A stretch of DNA of 64,000 nt from Streptomyces griseochromogenes (lineage in GTDB: Bacteria; Actinomycetota; Actinomycetes; Streptomycetales; Streptomycetaceae). The notes below the pieces were generated by a model that saw only the letters and a list, made by a program, of their open reading frames with translations, did no database searches and was not told the origin of the DNA. The DNA lies in NCBI RefSeq assembly GCF_001542625.1, contig NZ_CP016279.1, positions 7,874,001 through 7,938,000 of the forward strand. The letters run 5' to 3'. The position numbers and the translations under genes were made by a program. Of the stretch, positions 9,129 to 18,655 are shown in pieces. Position 1 is the stretch's first letter. Every line of letters starts with the position of its first letter.

Positions 9129-9995
9129 ATGACAGCACACGCGAACGAGCTGGCGGTGCACGTACGGGGGCTGCGCAAGCGGTACGCGGACGTGACGGCC
9201 GTGGACGGGCTGGATCTCGGCATCCGGCGTGGTGAGGTGTTCGGCCTGCTCGGGCCGAACGGCGCGGGCAAGAGCACGACGGTGGAGATCCTGCAGGGCA
9301 ACCGGTCGCGGGACGAGGGTGAGGTCTCGGTCCTCGGCACGGACCCGGCGACGGGCACGCGCGCGTGGAGGTCCCGTGTGGGAATCGTCTGGCAGGACGA
9401 ATCGACACCCGCGGAGTTGACGGTCCGCGAGACGGTGCGGCACTTCGCCCGCTATTACCCCCGCCCGCGCGAGGCCGAGGAGGTCATCGGCCTGGTCGGG
9501 CTCGGCGCGAAGGCGGACAGCCGGATCAAGGCCCTCTCCGGAGGCCAGCGGCGCCGCCTCGACGTGGCCCTCGGTGTGATCGGCGGGCCCGAACTGCTGC
9601 TCCTGGACGAGCCGACGACCGGTTTCGACCCGGCCGCCCGGCGCCAGTTCTGGGACCTGATCCGGCTGCTGGCCGACGAGGGCACGACCATCCTGCTCAC
9701 CACGCACTACCTGGAGGAGGCGGAGACCCTCGCGGACCGGCTGGCGGTCGTCGCGAGGGGCCGGGTGGTCGCCGAGGGCGAGCCCGGCGAGCTGCGCGAG
9801 CGGTACGGCACCGGCGCCACCGTGACGTGGACGGAGAACGACGGCTCCGCGCGCGAGGAGCGCACCGGGACGCCGACGCGGACGGTCGCGGAGCTCATGC
9901 GCCGCTTCGACGGCGAGATACCGGGCCTGACCGTGACCCGGCCCACTCTGGAGGACGTCTACCTCCGGCTGACCGGACAGGAGAGCGCGCGATGA
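9129..9995 (+). CDS. ABC transporter ATP-binding protein (DrrA-like exporter type)
   Basis: 288 residues. Walker A GPNGAGKS (42-49), signature LSGGQ (136-140), Walker B LLLLDEP (156-162) and the H-loop TTHYLEEAE are all present. The C-terminal extension, with a 'GELRERYG' segment, is typical of DrrA-type drug or lipid exporters. The start is uncertain: ATG 9129 gives MTAHANELAV, ATG 9117 adds four residues, and neither is well spaced from a ribosome binding site. A strong site at 9073-9080 points to an out-of-frame GTG at 9089. The stop overlaps the permease start (ATGA). The two-component genes downstream suggest stress-induced export; the substrate is unknown. Confidence 0.9.
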   Translation: MTAHANELAVHVRGLRKRYADVTAVDGLDLGIRRGEVFGLLGPNGAGKSTTVEILQGNRSRDEGEVSVLGTDPATGTRAWRSRVGIVWQDESTPAELTVRETVRHFARYYPRPREAEEVIGLVGLGAKADSRIKALSGGQRRRLDVALGVIGGPELLLLDEPTTGFDPAARRQFWDLIRLLADEGTTILLTTHYLEEAETLADRLAVVARGRVVAEGEPGELRERYGTGATVTWTENDGSAREERTGTPTRTVAELMRRFDGEIPGLTVTRPTLEDVYLRLTGQESAR

Positions 9996-10837
9996 CCACG
10001 ACCGCCGTACGCGCCACGGCGCGCGAGCGGGCCGGATCGCTCCCCGGCGCCTGGCGGCTCGGGCTGCTGCGGGGCGGCCTGGAGATCAAGCAGTTCTTCC
10101 GGCAGCGGGAGCAGGTGGTGTTCACCTTCTCCTTCCCGGTGGTGTTCCTGTTCCTGTTCGCGTCGATCTTCCATGACGACGTGCGCGGCAGCGGAGTCAC
10201 CGCGTCCCAGCTCTATGTACCCGCCATGATGGCCTCCGGGATCATGTCCACGAGCTTCCAGTCGCTCGGCATCTCCATCGCCGTGGAGCGCGACGAGAAG
10301 GTGCTGCGGCGGCTGCGGGGCACGCCGATGCCGCCGACCGCCTACTTCCTGGGCAAGATCTGGCTCGTTCTGTTCACCGGGGTGCTGGAGACCGCGATCC
10401 TTCTGTTCGCGGGCACCGTCTTCTACGACGTCCACCTGCCGGCGGACCCCGGACGCTGGTTCGACTTCGCGTGGATCTTCGTGCTCGGCCTGACCGCATG
10501 CGCGCTGCTCGGCATCGCGATCAGTTCGGTGCCCAAGTCGGCGAAGAGCGCCAGCTCCGTCGTCGTACTGCCCTTCCTGGTGCTCCAGTTCATCTCCGGG
10601 GTCTACATCTCCATCGGCACCATCCCCGGCTGGATGCTCGACATCGGTGCCCTGTTCCCGTTGAAGTGGCTGTGCCAGGGCCTCAGGGGCGTGTTCCTGC
10701 CGGACTCCGCGCGGGTGCTGGAACAGGCCGGAAGCTGGGAGTTCGGTCGGATCGCGCTGGTGCTGGCGGCCTGGTGCGCCGGAGGATTGGCGCTGTGTCT
10801 GCTGACTTTCCGGTGGAAGAACCGGCGCGAGGGGTGA
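9992..10837 (+). CDS. ABC-2 type transporter permease
   Basis: 281 residues with six predicted membrane helices, starting around FTFSFPVVFLFLFASIF (about residue 44) and ending near residue 270. 'SVPKSAKSASSVVVLPF' is typical of the ABC-2/DrrB family. It forms the membrane half of the exporter with the preceding ATPase. ATG 9992 overlaps the ATPase stop by four bases, and its own stop (TGA 10835-10837) overlaps the histidine kinase GTG at 10834, so the four-gene cassette is translationally coupled. Substrate unknown. Confidence 0.92.
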   Translation: MTTTAVRATARERAGSLPGAWRLGLLRGGLEIKQFFRQREQVVFTFSFPVVFLFLFASIFHDDVRGSGVTASQLYVPAMMASGIMSTSFQSLGISIAVERDEKVLRRLRGTPMPPTAYFLGKIWLVLFTGVLETAILLFAGTVFYDVHLPADPGRWFDFAWIFVLGLTACALLGIAISSVPKSAKSASSVVVLPFLVLQFISGVYISIGTIPGWMLDIGALFPLKWLCQGLRGVFLPDSARVLEQAGSWEFGRIALVLAAWCAGGLALCLLTFRWKNRREG

Positions 10838-12039
10838 CCGGGCGGGGCCGCGCGCGGGAGGCGCATGCCTGGGACCGGACGATCCGGTACTGGGACGCGT
10901 ACTTCGCCTCCGCCTGGGCTGCCACGCTCGCCTTCGTCCTCGACGCGGCGCCCCCGGGCCTGCCGGTCCGGGCCGCCGCGGCGGGGCTGCTGGTGCCGCT
11001 GGTGCCCTGGTATCTGTCCGTCGGCCGGACGCTGTTGCAGCAGGACCCGCCCGACGAACGGCGTGCCCTGTGCTATCTGGCCGGAGCGGTCGCGCTGTTC
11101 CTGCCGGCCGCGGTTCTCGCCGACCAGAGCCGGCTGATGGCGTACGCGCTGATTCCGCAGTGCTTCATGGCGCTGCGCATGCGCTGGGCCCTGATCACCG
11201 TGACCGTCATCAACCTGGCGCCGGTCCCCGGCTGGGTGGCGCTGTGGCGGCCCGGGTGGCCGGAGCTCCTCGCCAACGTCCTGTTCGCCGTGGTCACCCT
11301 CCTCTTCTCCGTGGTGATCGGCAGCTGGATCATCCGGATCATCGAGCAGAGCACGGAACGGGCCGAGCTGATCGCCGAGTTGGACGCCAGCCGGCACGAG
11401 ATCTCCCGGTTGTCGGCCGCGCACGGCGCGCTCGCCGAGCGCGAGCGTCTGGCCCGCGAGATACACGACACCCTCGCGCAGGGCTTCACCAGCCTGCTGA
11501 TGCTGGTCCAGGCCGTGGACGCGGAACTGGACTCCGACCTCCCCGAGGCCCGCCGCCACCTGGCGCTGATGGACGAGACCGCCCGTCGCAACCTCGCCGA
11601 GGCCCGGGCCCTGGTGGCCGGTGGCGCCCCCGCCGATCTGGCGGACGCCTCGCTGCCGGACGCGCTCGCGCGGCTGGCCGACCGGCACGAGGCCGCGCTG
11701 GACGTGACCGGTCCGGTGCGCGCGCTCCCGGCCGGCGTCGAGGTGGTGGCCCTGCGCTCCTGCCAGGAGGCGCTGACCAACACCCGTAAGCACGCGGGGA
11801 GTTCCGTGGCCGTGCACGTGAATCTGGCCTACACCGACGACGCCGTGACCGTCCGCGTGCACGACGACGGCCGGGGCTTCGACCCCGCCGCGGTGTCCGG
11901 CGGTTACGGTCTGGCGGGGCTGCGCGCCCGCGCCGCGGAGGCCGGCGGGACCGCGGCGGTGCGCAGCGCACCCGGCGACGGTACGACGGTGACCGTGCGC
12001 CTGCCCGTTCCCGCCGCCGTGAGGAGTGAGAGCGCGTGA
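10834..12039 (+). CDS. NarL/DesK-type sensor histidine kinase
   Basis: 401 residues from GTG 10834; the open frame extends upstream only through the permease gene. There are about five N-terminal membrane helices (residues 24-165) with a short coiled segment at 170-205. The HisKA_3 phosphoacceptor motif EIHDTLAQGF has His at 211. The ATPase domain shows the N-box-like 'CQEALTNTRKHAG' and G-box motifs 'DDGRGFDP' and 'GYGLAGLRARA'. Few loops face outside, so it may sense a membrane or drug signal (intramembrane-sensing style). It overlaps its response regulator (GTGA) and sits behind an ABC exporter that it probably controls. Confidence 0.94.
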   Translation: MTGRGRAREAHAWDRTIRYWDAYFASAWAATLAFVLDAAPPGLPVRAAAAGLLVPLVPWYLSVGRTLLQQDPPDERRALCYLAGAVALFLPAAVLADQSRLMAYALIPQCFMALRMRWALITVTVINLAPVPGWVALWRPGWPELLANVLFAVVTLLFSVVIGSWIIRIIEQSTERAELIAELDASRHEISRLSAAHGALAERERLAREIHDTLAQGFTSLLMLVQAVDAELDSDLPEARRHLALMDETARRNLAEARALVAGGAPADLADASLPDALARLADRHEAALDVTGPVRALPAGVEVVALRSCQEALTNTRKHAGSSVAVHVNLAYTDDAVTVRVHDDGRGFDPAAVSGGYGLAGLRARAAEAGGTAAVRSAPGDGTTVTVRLPVPAAVRSESA

Positions 12040-12662
12040 TACGGATCGTGCTGGCCGACGATCACCCCGTCGTACGGGAGGGGCTGCGCGCGATGCTGAG
12101 CGCCGAGCCGGACCTGGAGGTGGTCGGGGACGCCTCGAACGGGCCGCGGGCCGAGGCGCTGACGGCCGAACTGCGTCCGGACATCGTCCTGATGGACCTG
12201 AGGATGCCCGGGGGCGGCGGCGTCGACTCCATCCAGCGCATGAGCGCGGCCGGCCTGCCGTCCCGGGTGATCGTCCTGACGACGTACGAGACGGACCGGG
12301 ACATCCTGCGGGCCGTGGAGGCGGGCGCGGCGGGCTACCTGCTCAAGGACATGCCGCGCCGGGAGCTCGCGGACGCGGTACGGGCCGCCGCGCGCGGCGA
12401 GACCGTCCTCGCCCCGTCGGTCGCCACCCGCCTGGTGGACCAGCTCCGCACCCGCCCCGAACTCCCCCGGCTGTCGGCCCGCGAGACCGCGGTCCTGCGG
12501 CTGGTGGCGGACGGTTGCACCAACGCGGAGATCGGACGCCGCTTGTTCATCGGTGAGTCGACGGTGAAGACCCATCTGCTGCGGATCTTCGCGAAGCTGG
12601 GCGTGGACGACCGCACCGCAGCCGTCACCAACGCCCTGCGACACGGACTGCTCGAGCACTGA
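12036..12662 (+). CDS. NarL/FixJ-family response regulator
   Basis: 208 residues. The receiver domain (1-120) has the acidic pair DD (8-9), phosphoacceptor Asp54 in VLMDLRMP and Lys near 107. A LuxR-type helix-turn-helix follows at about 145-205 (LSARETAVLRLVADG, then GESTVKTHLLRIFAKLGV). It starts with GTG overlapping the kinase stop. It is the cognate partner of the preceding kinase and the likely activator of the exporter operon, perhaps through the palindrome at 9053-9072 (inference). Confidence 0.95.
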   Translation: MIRIVLADDHPVVREGLRAMLSAEPDLEVVGDASNGPRAEALTAELRPDIVLMDLRMPGGGGVDSIQRMSAAGLPSRVIVLTTYETDRDILRAVEAGAAGYLLKDMPRRELADAVRAAARGETVLAPSVATRLVDQLRTRPELPRLSARETAVLRLVADGCTNAEIGRRLFIGESTVKTHLLRIFAKLGVDDRTAAVTNALRHGLLEH

Positions 12663-12663
12663 G

Positions 12664-12691
12664 AAGGGCGCCGGAGGTATCCGGCGCCCTT
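12664..12691. terminator. Bidirectional intrinsic terminator between the response regulator and hisS
   Basis: AAGGGCGCCGGA-GGTA-TCCGGCGCCCTT forms a perfect 12-base stem, two bases past the response regulator stop, with T-rich sequence on the plus strand. The leftward hisS gene ends at 12696, so the hairpin can serve both convergent transcripts. Confidence 0.88.
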
Positions 12692-12695
12692 TCTG

Positions 12696-13961
12696 TCACC
12701 GGCCGAGCCGGGACTCCAGCTCCGCCACGATCTCGTTCACGCCGATCGCCGTCTGCTCGCCGGACTCCATGTCCTTGAGCTGGACGACGCCCTCGGCGAG
12801 GTCGCGCTCACCGGCGACGATCGCGTAGCGGGCCCCGCTGCGGTTGGCGTTCTTCATGGCGCCCTTCAGGCCCTTGCCGCCGTAGGAGAAGTCCGCGGCG
12901 ACACCCGCCTTGCGCAGCTCGGTGACCTTCGCGAACAGCACACGGCGGGCCTCCTCGCCGAGCGGCACCGCGTAGACGCTGGTGGAGGACGGGAGGTCCA
13001 GCTCCACGCCCTCGGCCTCCAGGGCGAGGACCGTGCGGTCGACACCGAGCGCCCAGCCCACCGACGGCAGCGCGGGGCCGCCGATCATCTCCGACAGGCC
13101 GTCGTAGCGGCCGCCGCCGCCCACCGCGGACTGCGAGCCCAGACCGTCGTGCACGAACTCGAAGGTGGTGCGGGTGTAGTAGTCCAGGCCGCGGACCAGC
13201 TTCGGGTCGTCCTCGTAGGACACGCCCGCCGCGGTGATCAGCTCACGGACCTCCTCGTGGTACGCCTTGCAGGCGTCGCACAGGTAGTCGCGCAGCAGCG
13301 GCGCGCCCGTCAGCTGCTTCTGGACCGACTCGCGCTTGTCGTCGAGGACGCGCAGCGGGTTGATGTCGACCCGGCGCCGCGTGTCCTCGTCCAGGTCGAG
13401 GCCGCGCAGGAAGTCCTGCAGCGCGGCCCGGTACACCGGCCGGCACTCCTTGTCGCCCAGGCTGTTCAGCAGGATGCGGAAGTCGCGAAGACCCAGGGAG
13501 CGGTACGCCTGGTCGGCCAGGATGATCAGCTCGGCGTCGAGGGCCGGGTCCTCGGCGCCGATCGCCTCGGCGCCGACCTGGGAGAAGTGCCTGTAGCGGC
13601 CCTTCTGGGGGCGCTCGTAGCGGTAGTAGGAGCCGGAGTACCAGAGCTTGACCGGGAGGTTGCCCGTCTTGTGCAGGTTGGCCTCCAGGGCCGCCCGCAG
13701 GACGGACGCGGTGCCCTCGGGACGCAGGGCCAGCCTGTCGCCGCCCTTGGTCTCGAAGGCGTACATCTCCTTGGTCACGATGTCGGTGGACTCGCCCACG
13801 CCGCGCGCGAAGAGTTCCACGCTCTCGAAGCCGGGGGTCTCGATGTAGCCGTAGCCGGAGTCGCGCAGCGGGGCCGCGATCGCCTCACGGACCGCCAGGT
13901 ACGTGGCGGAGTCCGGCGGGATCAGGTCATAGGTGCCCTTGGGGGCCTGGAAGGTACTCAC
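12696..13961 (-). CDS. hisS: Histidyl-tRNA synthetase
   Basis: A 421-residue class II synthetase charging tRNA-His. Motif 2 is [15 protein letters not shown], the HisRS signatures are [14 protein letters not shown] and [12 protein letters not shown], and a C-terminal anticodon-binding domain follows from about residue 330. Length is normal. The ATG at 13961 is 12 bases after the metallo-hydrolase stop, so the two are probably one transcript. The same hydrolase-hisS pairing is known in mycobacteria. Confidence 0.98.
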   Translation of the reverse strand: MSTFQAPKGTYDLIPPDSATYLAVREAIAAPLRDSGYGYIETPGFESVELFARGVGESTDIVTKEMYAFETKGGDRLALRPEGTASVLRAALEANLHKTGNLPVKLWYSGSYYRYERPQKGRYRHFSQVGAEAIGAEDPALDAELIILADQAYRSLGLRDFRILLNSLGDKECRPVYRAALQDFLRGLDLDEDTRRRVDINPLRVLDDKRESVQKQLTGAPLLRDYLCDACKAYHEEVRELITAAGVSYEDDPKLVRGLDYYTRTTFEFVHDGLGSQSAVGGGGRYDGLSEMIGGPALPSVGWALGVDRTVLALEAEGVELDLPSSTSVYAVPLGEEARRVLFAKVTELRKAGVAADFSYGGKGLKGAMKNANRSGARYAIVAGERDLAEGVVQLKDMESGEQTAIGVNEIVAELESRLGR

Positions 13962-13973
13962 GGAAGTCTCTCG

Positions 13974-14681
13974 TCACATTCCTCGTCGGGGAGCACGGAA
14001 AGCTCCCTGGCCGGCCGCCACCTGCCGCAGATAGGGGTTGGTGGCACGCTCCTGGCCGATGGTCGTCTGGGGGCCGTGGCCGGACAGCACCACGGTGGAG
14101 TCCTCGAGCGGCAGGCACACACGGCCCAGCGAGTCAAGGATGTCCTCCATGGAGCCACCCGGCAGATCGGTGCGTCCGATGGAGCCGGCGAACAGCAGAT
14201 CCCCGGAGAAGAAGACCGACGGGATGTCCGCGGTCTCGGGCATCTGGAAGGTCACCGACCCCTTGGTATGGCCCGGTGCGTGCGCGACGGAGAACTCCAG
14301 CCCGGCCAGCGCGAGCCTGGCGCCGTCGGTCAGCTCCTCGACGTCGTCCGGCTCCCCCACGGTCAGGTCACCCAACAGCGGCATGCCGATGGACCGGCCG
14401 AGCGCCTTCTCGGGGTCGCTCATCATGTACCGGTCCTCGGGGTGGATCCAGGCCGGTACTCCGTGTGCGCCGCACACGGGGACGACCGAGGCCACGTGGT
14501 CGATGTGGCCATGGGTGAGGACGACGGCGACGGGCTTGAGCCGATGCTTCTTCAGCGTTTCCTCGACGCCCTGGGCGGCCTGGTGGCCCGGGTCGATGAT
14601 CACGCACTCCTCACCGGCGGCGGGGGCGACGAGATAACAGTTCGTCCCCCAGGCCCCGGCGGGGAACCCGGCAATGAGCAC
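13974..14681 (-). CDS. MBL-fold metallo-hydrolase (glyoxalase II-like)
   Basis: 235 residues. The metal-binding motif THGHIDH is at 56-62, with further ligands in APGHTKGS, FSGDLLF and a final SGHG. This is the glyoxalase II/hydroxyacylglutathione hydrolase-like branch; streptomycetes use mycothiol, so the true thioester substrate is uncertain. It lies just upstream of hisS and divergent from the cyclophilin gene. Confidence 0.92.
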   Translation of the reverse strand: MLIAGFPAGAWGTNCYLVAPAAGEECVIIDPGHQAAQGVEETLKKHRLKPVAVVLTHGHIDHVASVVPVCGAHGVPAWIHPEDRYMMSDPEKALGRSIGMPLLGDLTVGEPDDVEELTDGARLALAGLEFSVAHAPGHTKGSVTFQMPETADIPSVFFSGDLLFAGSIGRTDLPGGSMEDILDSLGRVCLPLEDSTVVLSGHGPQTTIGQERATNPYLRQVAAGQGAFRAPRRGM

Positions 14682-14861
14682 GATCGTCCTTCGTTGTGTC
14701 GGTTACGGGAGGGCTTGCGAGCGGTCAGCCTGTGGTCCAGAGCCTACCGGCGCTGCCGTTTCCTCAGCGAACCCATATACGGTACGGGGCTACAAGCGAC
14801 TGTCGGCTCACAGGACGCACGTGTACCGGTCGACACACGACACGCATGAGGAGAGAACCCG

Positions 14862-15689
14862 GTGGTCAGCCAGGAGCAGCGGCGGCGTCAGCTCGCCCGG
14901 GAGAAGTTCTTGCGGCAGCAGCAGCGGCGCACCAGCGCGCGACGCAAGGCGCACATGCGCAACTCCGTGATCGCGTCGGTGCTCGGCGTGATCGTGATCG
15001 GCAGTGTCGCGCTGTACACGACCGGGGTGCTGAAGAACGGCCAGGACGACAAGAAGTCCGACGCGAGTTCCCACATCACGCCGAGCGCCGCGCCGAGCAG
15101 CAAGGCGCCGGACCCGTGCGCGAAGCCGGCCGCCGGCTCGATCAAGAAGCAGAGCTGGAAGACGGAGCCGGCGATGTCGGTCGACACGTCGGCGAAGTAC
15201 TCGATGAAGCTCGCGACGACGTGCGGTGACATCGGCATCGCGCTGAAGACGTCGGCGGCGCCGCACACCGTGAACTCGTTCGACTTCCTCGCGGGCAAGG
15301 GCTTCTTCGACCACACCAAGTGCCACCGTCTGACCACGAACGGCATCTACGTGCTGCAGTGCGGCGACCCGACGGGCGTCGGCAGCGGAGGCCCGGGCTA
15401 CACGATCCCGGACGAGAACCTGAAGGACCCGAGCCTGAAGGGCAACAAGTACCCGGCGGGCACGGTGGCCATGGCCAACACGGGCCAGAAGCACACCGGC
15501 GGCAGCCAGTTCTTCCTGGTCTACAAGGACAGCCCGTTGCCGCCCAGCTACACGCCGTTCGGCACGATCGACGCGGCCGGCCTGAAGGTGCTGGACAAGA
15601 TCGCCGCCGCGGGCGAGAGCACGGGTGCCGGTGACGGCGCCCCGAACGCGACGGTCGTGATCAACAAGGCGACGGTCACCAAGTCCTGA
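14862..15689 (+). CDS. Membrane-anchored cyclophilin-type peptidyl-prolyl isomerase
   Basis: 275 residues. A basic N-terminus (KFLRQQQRRTSARRKAH) precedes one membrane helix (residues 33-53), a Ser/Lys linker, and an extracytoplasmic cyclophilin domain (about 100-272). It retains CHRLTTNG, QCGDPTGVGSGGPGY, TVAMANTG and GGSQFFLVY. Two domain cysteines (in TKCHR and LQCGD) are present where many cyclophilins have Phe and Gly. It starts at GTG 14862 after GAGGAGA. The position next to hisS and near relA is the conserved actinobacterial placement. It probably folds secreted proteins. Confidence 0.93.
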   Translation: MVSQEQRRRQLAREKFLRQQQRRTSARRKAHMRNSVIASVLGVIVIGSVALYTTGVLKNGQDDKKSDASSHITPSAAPSSKAPDPCAKPAAGSIKKQSWKTEPAMSVDTSAKYSMKLATTCGDIGIALKTSAAPHTVNSFDFLAGKGFFDHTKCHRLTTNGIYVLQCGDPTGVGSGGPGYTIPDENLKDPSLKGNKYPAGTVAMANTGQKHTGGSQFFLVYKDSPLPPSYTPFGTIDAAGLKVLDKIAAAGESTGAGDGAPNATVVINKATVTKS

Positions 15690-15844
15690 CGCCTTTGCCA
15701 TGCTCAAGACGGCCAACTGCGGAATTTCGGTCGCGCTGGATGCGGACAGGCAACCCGCTGGTCGCCTATGTTGGCCGTGACGAAACTGTGGACGATGCCC
15801 GGGGGCGCTGAGGCCCGCCGCAGGCATCATGTGGAGGAGGCGCT

Positions 15845-17074
15845 GTGAGCAGCGACCCGTGGGGCCGCGTCGACGAGACGGGGACCGTGTACGTGCGTAC
15901 GGCCGACGGCGAGCAGGTCGTCGGATCCTGGGCGGCCGGCTCCCCCGAGGAGGCGCTTGCCTACTTCGAGCGCAAGTACGAGGGCCTGGTTGTCGAGATC
16001 GGCCTCCTCGAGAAGCGAGTACAGACCACCGACCTGTCGGCGAAGGACGCCCAGACCGCGATCGGTCATCTGCGCGAGCAGGTGGACGCGCACCACGCGG
16101 TCGGCGACCTGGACGCGTTGCGGGTCCGCCTCGACAAGCTCGTGGCGACGGTCGAGGCCCGGCGGGAGGAGCGCAAGGCGCAGCGCGCCAAGCAGTCCGA
16201 CGAGGCTCGCAAGGCCAAGGAGGACCTCGTCACCGAGGCCGAGCAGCTGGCCCAGTCCGACCAGTGGCGGGCGGCCGGTGAGCGGCTGCGCGCCCTGGTG
16301 GACACCTGGAAGGGGCTGCCGCGGCTCGACCGCAAGTCCGACGACGAGCTGTGGCACCGCTTCTCGCACGCCCGGTCGGCGTTCTCCAAGCGCCGCAAGG
16401 CGCACTTCGCGCAGCTGGACGCGCAGCGCGAGGATGCTCGCAAGATCAAGGAGCGGCTGGTCGCCGAGGCGGAGGCGCTGTCCGGCTCGACGGACTGGGG
16501 TCCGACGGCGGCCCGTTACCGCGAGCTGATGGCGGAGTGGAAGGCCGCGGGCCGTGCCCAGCGCGAGCACGAGGACGATCTGTGGAACCGCTTCCGCGGC
16601 GCCCAGGACGTGTTCTTCGCCGCCCGCAGCTCGGTCTTCGCCGAGCGGGACGCCGAGCAGTCGGAGAACCTGAAGCTCAAGGAGGAGCTGGCCGAGGAGG
16701 CCGAGAAGCTCCTGCCGATCTCGGACCTGAAGGGCACCCGCGCCGCGTTCCGTTCGATCAACGAGCGCTGGGAGGCCATCGGCCACGTCCCGCGTGACGC
16801 GCGTCCGAAGGTCGAGGGCCGGATGCACACGGTCGAGCGGGCCATCCAGGAGGCCGAGGAGGCCGAGTGGCGCCGGACGAACCCGGAGGCACGCGCGCGT
16901 GCCGAGGGTCTGACCGGTCAGCTGCAGGCCGCCGTGGACAAGCTGAGGGCGCAGATCGAGCAGGCGCGCGCCCAGGGCAACAACGCCAAGGCCGACAAGC
17001 TGGAGCGGGAGCTGGAGGGCCGCCAGGCGCTCCTGGACCAGGCTCTGAAGGGTCTGCAGGAGTTCGGCGGCTGA
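15845..17074 (+). CDS. DUF349 helical repeat protein
   Basis: 409 residues, almost entirely charged alpha-helix. It has at least three DUF349 repeats (about 140-205, 210-285 and 290-350), seen as recurring 'W(R)AAGERLRALVDTWKGL' and 'LWHRFSHARSAFSKR' type segments, with a coiled coil at the end. A short N-terminal beta domain contains 'GTVYVRTADGEQVVGSW'. Starts at GTG 15845 after GGAGGAG. The family's biochemical role is unresolved. A very strong hairpin follows, marking the end of the transcription unit before the convergent kinase-EACC1-caspase operon. Confidence 0.9.
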   Translation: MSSDPWGRVDETGTVYVRTADGEQVVGSWAAGSPEEALAYFERKYEGLVVEIGLLEKRVQTTDLSAKDAQTAIGHLREQVDAHHAVGDLDALRVRLDKLVATVEARREERKAQRAKQSDEARKAKEDLVTEAEQLAQSDQWRAAGERLRALVDTWKGLPRLDRKSDDELWHRFSHARSAFSKRRKAHFAQLDAQREDARKIKERLVAEAEALSGSTDWGPTAARYRELMAEWKAAGRAQREHEDDLWNRFRGAQDVFFAARSSVFAERDAEQSENLKLKEELAEEAEKLLPISDLKGTRAAFRSINERWEAIGHVPRDARPKVEGRMHTVERAIQEAEEAEWRRTNPEARARAEGLTGQLQAAVDKLRAQIEQARAQGNNAKADKLERELEGRQALLDQALKGLQEFGG

Positions 17075-17091
17075 CCGGACGGATCCGTGTT

Positions 17092-17128
17092 CTGGGCCCC
17101 GCCGCTCGGCTCGAGCGGCGGGGCCCAG
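17092..17128. terminator. Strong 17-base hairpin between DUF349 and the caspase gene
   Basis: CTGGGCCCCGCCGCTCG pairs perfectly with CGAGCGGCGGGGCCCAG across a 3-base loop. It lies 17 bases past the DUF349 stop and 29 bases past the end of the leftward caspase gene, so it can end both convergent transcripts. Confidence 0.88.
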
Positions 17129-17157
17129 CCGTTGCGTGACCGGCCTCGGTGGTCCGT

Positions 17158-18297
17158 CTACCCGGGCCGGCCGCCGCGCTCCAGCGTGTCCAGTGCGTGC
17201 CGCAGCACTTCGCAGGCCTGGCTGTGGTTGCCGGCCGACTGCAGCAGCTCGGCGAGTCGGCGGCACACGGTCAGGGCCTCGGGGCCGAATCGTTTGTGTG
17301 TCAGCTGGAACGCGCTCTCGAGCACCTCGATCGCCTGCCGGTCCTGCCCGGACTCGGTCAGGAGCTCGGCCAGTTCGAGATGGACGGTGACGGTGTCGCC
17401 GTCGGCGTCCGCGGTCCGGCTCTGGAGGATCATCCGCAGCACGGGAAGGGCATCTCGGCTGCGCCCCACCGATCTGAGCAGCCGGGCGAGCCGCAGCCCG
17501 GAGGAGATCATCGCCGCCTCGACCTCGGCGTCGATCACGGGGCCGGCCGGAGCGGTGCGGGAGGCGCGGGCGCGGTTGCGCACCAGAGGGAGACGGCCGA
17601 CGTCGTTCTCCTGGCTGCGCTGGGGGCGCGGCCGGTTCTTCCTGCCGAGCCGGGCGTCCACGGCCCGGTAGAGGGTCTCCAGGTCCAGGGTCTCGGGCGC
17701 CTCCGGCACGCCTTGGTCGAGCACATGGAGCAGTTCGCCGGTGAATGCCGTGTGCCGCTCCCCTTCGGGGGCGAGGGCCACATGGTCCTTCGGGGAGGCG
17801 GTCAGGACGTACGCTCCCTGGATCCCGGCCTGTGCGGCCAGGGCGTTGGCACCGGCGAGGGTGCGTGCCGCGCGGCCGCTGAAGCAGCAGTCGAGGATCA
17901 CGATCTTGCGGCGGGCCGAGGAGGCGAGAATCGCCGTGCGCAGATGCCGGTACTCGACCGCCGTGTATCCGGCTCCCTCCCTGGATCCGGTCAGGGCGAG
18001 GTAGAGGTCGGCGGATTCCGAGTCCCTGAGCCCGTGGCCGCAGTAGTAGACGAACAGGGTGTCCGTCGCGCGCTCCCCGGCGGTGTAGACGGGGTCGAGG
18101 AGGGCCGTGGCGTTGTCGGGTTCGGTCACGGTGAAGGTGTGCGCGTACGGCAGCCCCCAGACCGTGGCGTCCTGGAGAGCCGTGCCCAGGTCGGCGAGGT
18201 TGGCCGCCACGGCGGGGAGATGGGCCAGGTTCGCATAGCTGGAGGTGCCGATGAGGACGGCGGCGGAGGCCGACGGGTCAGGCAGTTCCGCCGTCAC
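17158..18297 (-). CDS. Caspase-like (peptidase C14) protease with TPR-like tail
   Basis: 379 residues. The N-terminal p20-like caspase fold (about 10-240) has the catalytic His in YYCGHG (H88) and catalytic Cys in LDCCFSG (C137/C138), plus 'AAVLIGTSSY' at the first strand. From about residue 255 the protein is helical repeats resembling TPRs (LPVLRMILQS, AIEVLESAF, ACEVLRHALDTLE). GTG 18297 lies inside the EACC1-like gene (20-base overlap), so translation is coupled. Bacterial caspases in such operons are effectors that cleave host proteins when triggered. No signal peptide is present, so it is cytoplasmic. Cleavage specificity and trigger are unknown. Confidence 0.93.
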   Translation of the reverse strand: MTAELPDPSASAAVLIGTSSYANLAHLPAVAANLADLGTALQDATVWGLPYAHTFTVTEPDNATALLDPVYTAGERATDTLFVYYCGHGLRDSESADLYLALTGSREGAGYTAVEYRHLRTAILASSARRKIVILDCCFSGRAARTLAGANALAAQAGIQGAYVLTASPKDHVALAPEGERHTAFTGELLHVLDQGVPEAPETLDLETLYRAVDARLGRKNRPRPQRSQENDVGRLPLVRNRARASRTAPAGPVIDAEVEAAMISSGLRLARLLRSVGRSRDALPVLRMILQSRTADADGDTVTVHLELAELLTESGQDRQAIEVLESAFQLTHKRFGPEALTVCRRLAELLQSAGNHSQACEVLRHALDTLERGGRPG

Positions 18298-18655
18298 CGG
18301 ACCGCTCCTCGTTCTCCAGCAGCTCGGTGACGCGGCGCAGCGTCTCGGCGTCGCGCCCGTCGACCTCGATCTCCAGCTGTCCCCTGCGCAGAGTCACCTT
18401 CGGCGCGCCCCGCCGGTGCGCCCGCCACTGGTCGATGGCGAGGGCCAGTTGGGATCCGGAGAGCGCACCGCTCACCACCAGCGATACGAGGTCGATGAGC
18501 GTGCCCAGGTGATCGGGGCGCGCGGGTTCGGAACCGGCGAGCGTGCCGCGTACCGCGGGACCGACCTCTTCGTCCGCCGTCAACCACCGCAGCAGCGAGC
18601 GGAGTTCCGTTTCCGGGTCGGCGACGCCGTGCACCCGGACCTCGATCAGCGTCAC
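18278..18655 (-). CDS. EACC1-like adaptor (effector-associated constant component)
   Basis: 125 residues. It has an N-terminal beta-alpha unit (LIEVRVHGVADPETELRSL), a middle hydrophobic helix (LIDLVSLVVSGALSGSQLAL) followed by DQWRAHRR, and a final beta unit (KVTLRRGQLEIEVDGRD). This is the layout of the EACC1 domain described in actinobacterial and cyanobacterial conflict systems, where it links variable effectors to NTPases or kinases. The start codon GTG overlaps the kinase stop (GTGA), and it overlaps the caspase gene by 20 bases. Its likely job is to connect the kinase sensor to the caspase. The assignment is by pattern recall and should be tested by profile search. Confidence 0.82.
   Translation of the reverse strand: MTLIEVRVHGVADPETELRSLLRWLTADEEVGPAVRGTLAGSEPARPDHLGTLIDLVSLVVSGALSGSQLALAIDQWRAHRRGAPKVTLRRGQLEIEVDGRDAETLRRVTELLENEERSGDGGTA

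Noticed and set aside
9089..9235. A 48-codon frame from the GTG after a strong ribosome binding site
   Set aside because: The product has no recognised character and overlaps the ATPase. Kept only as a question in the findings.
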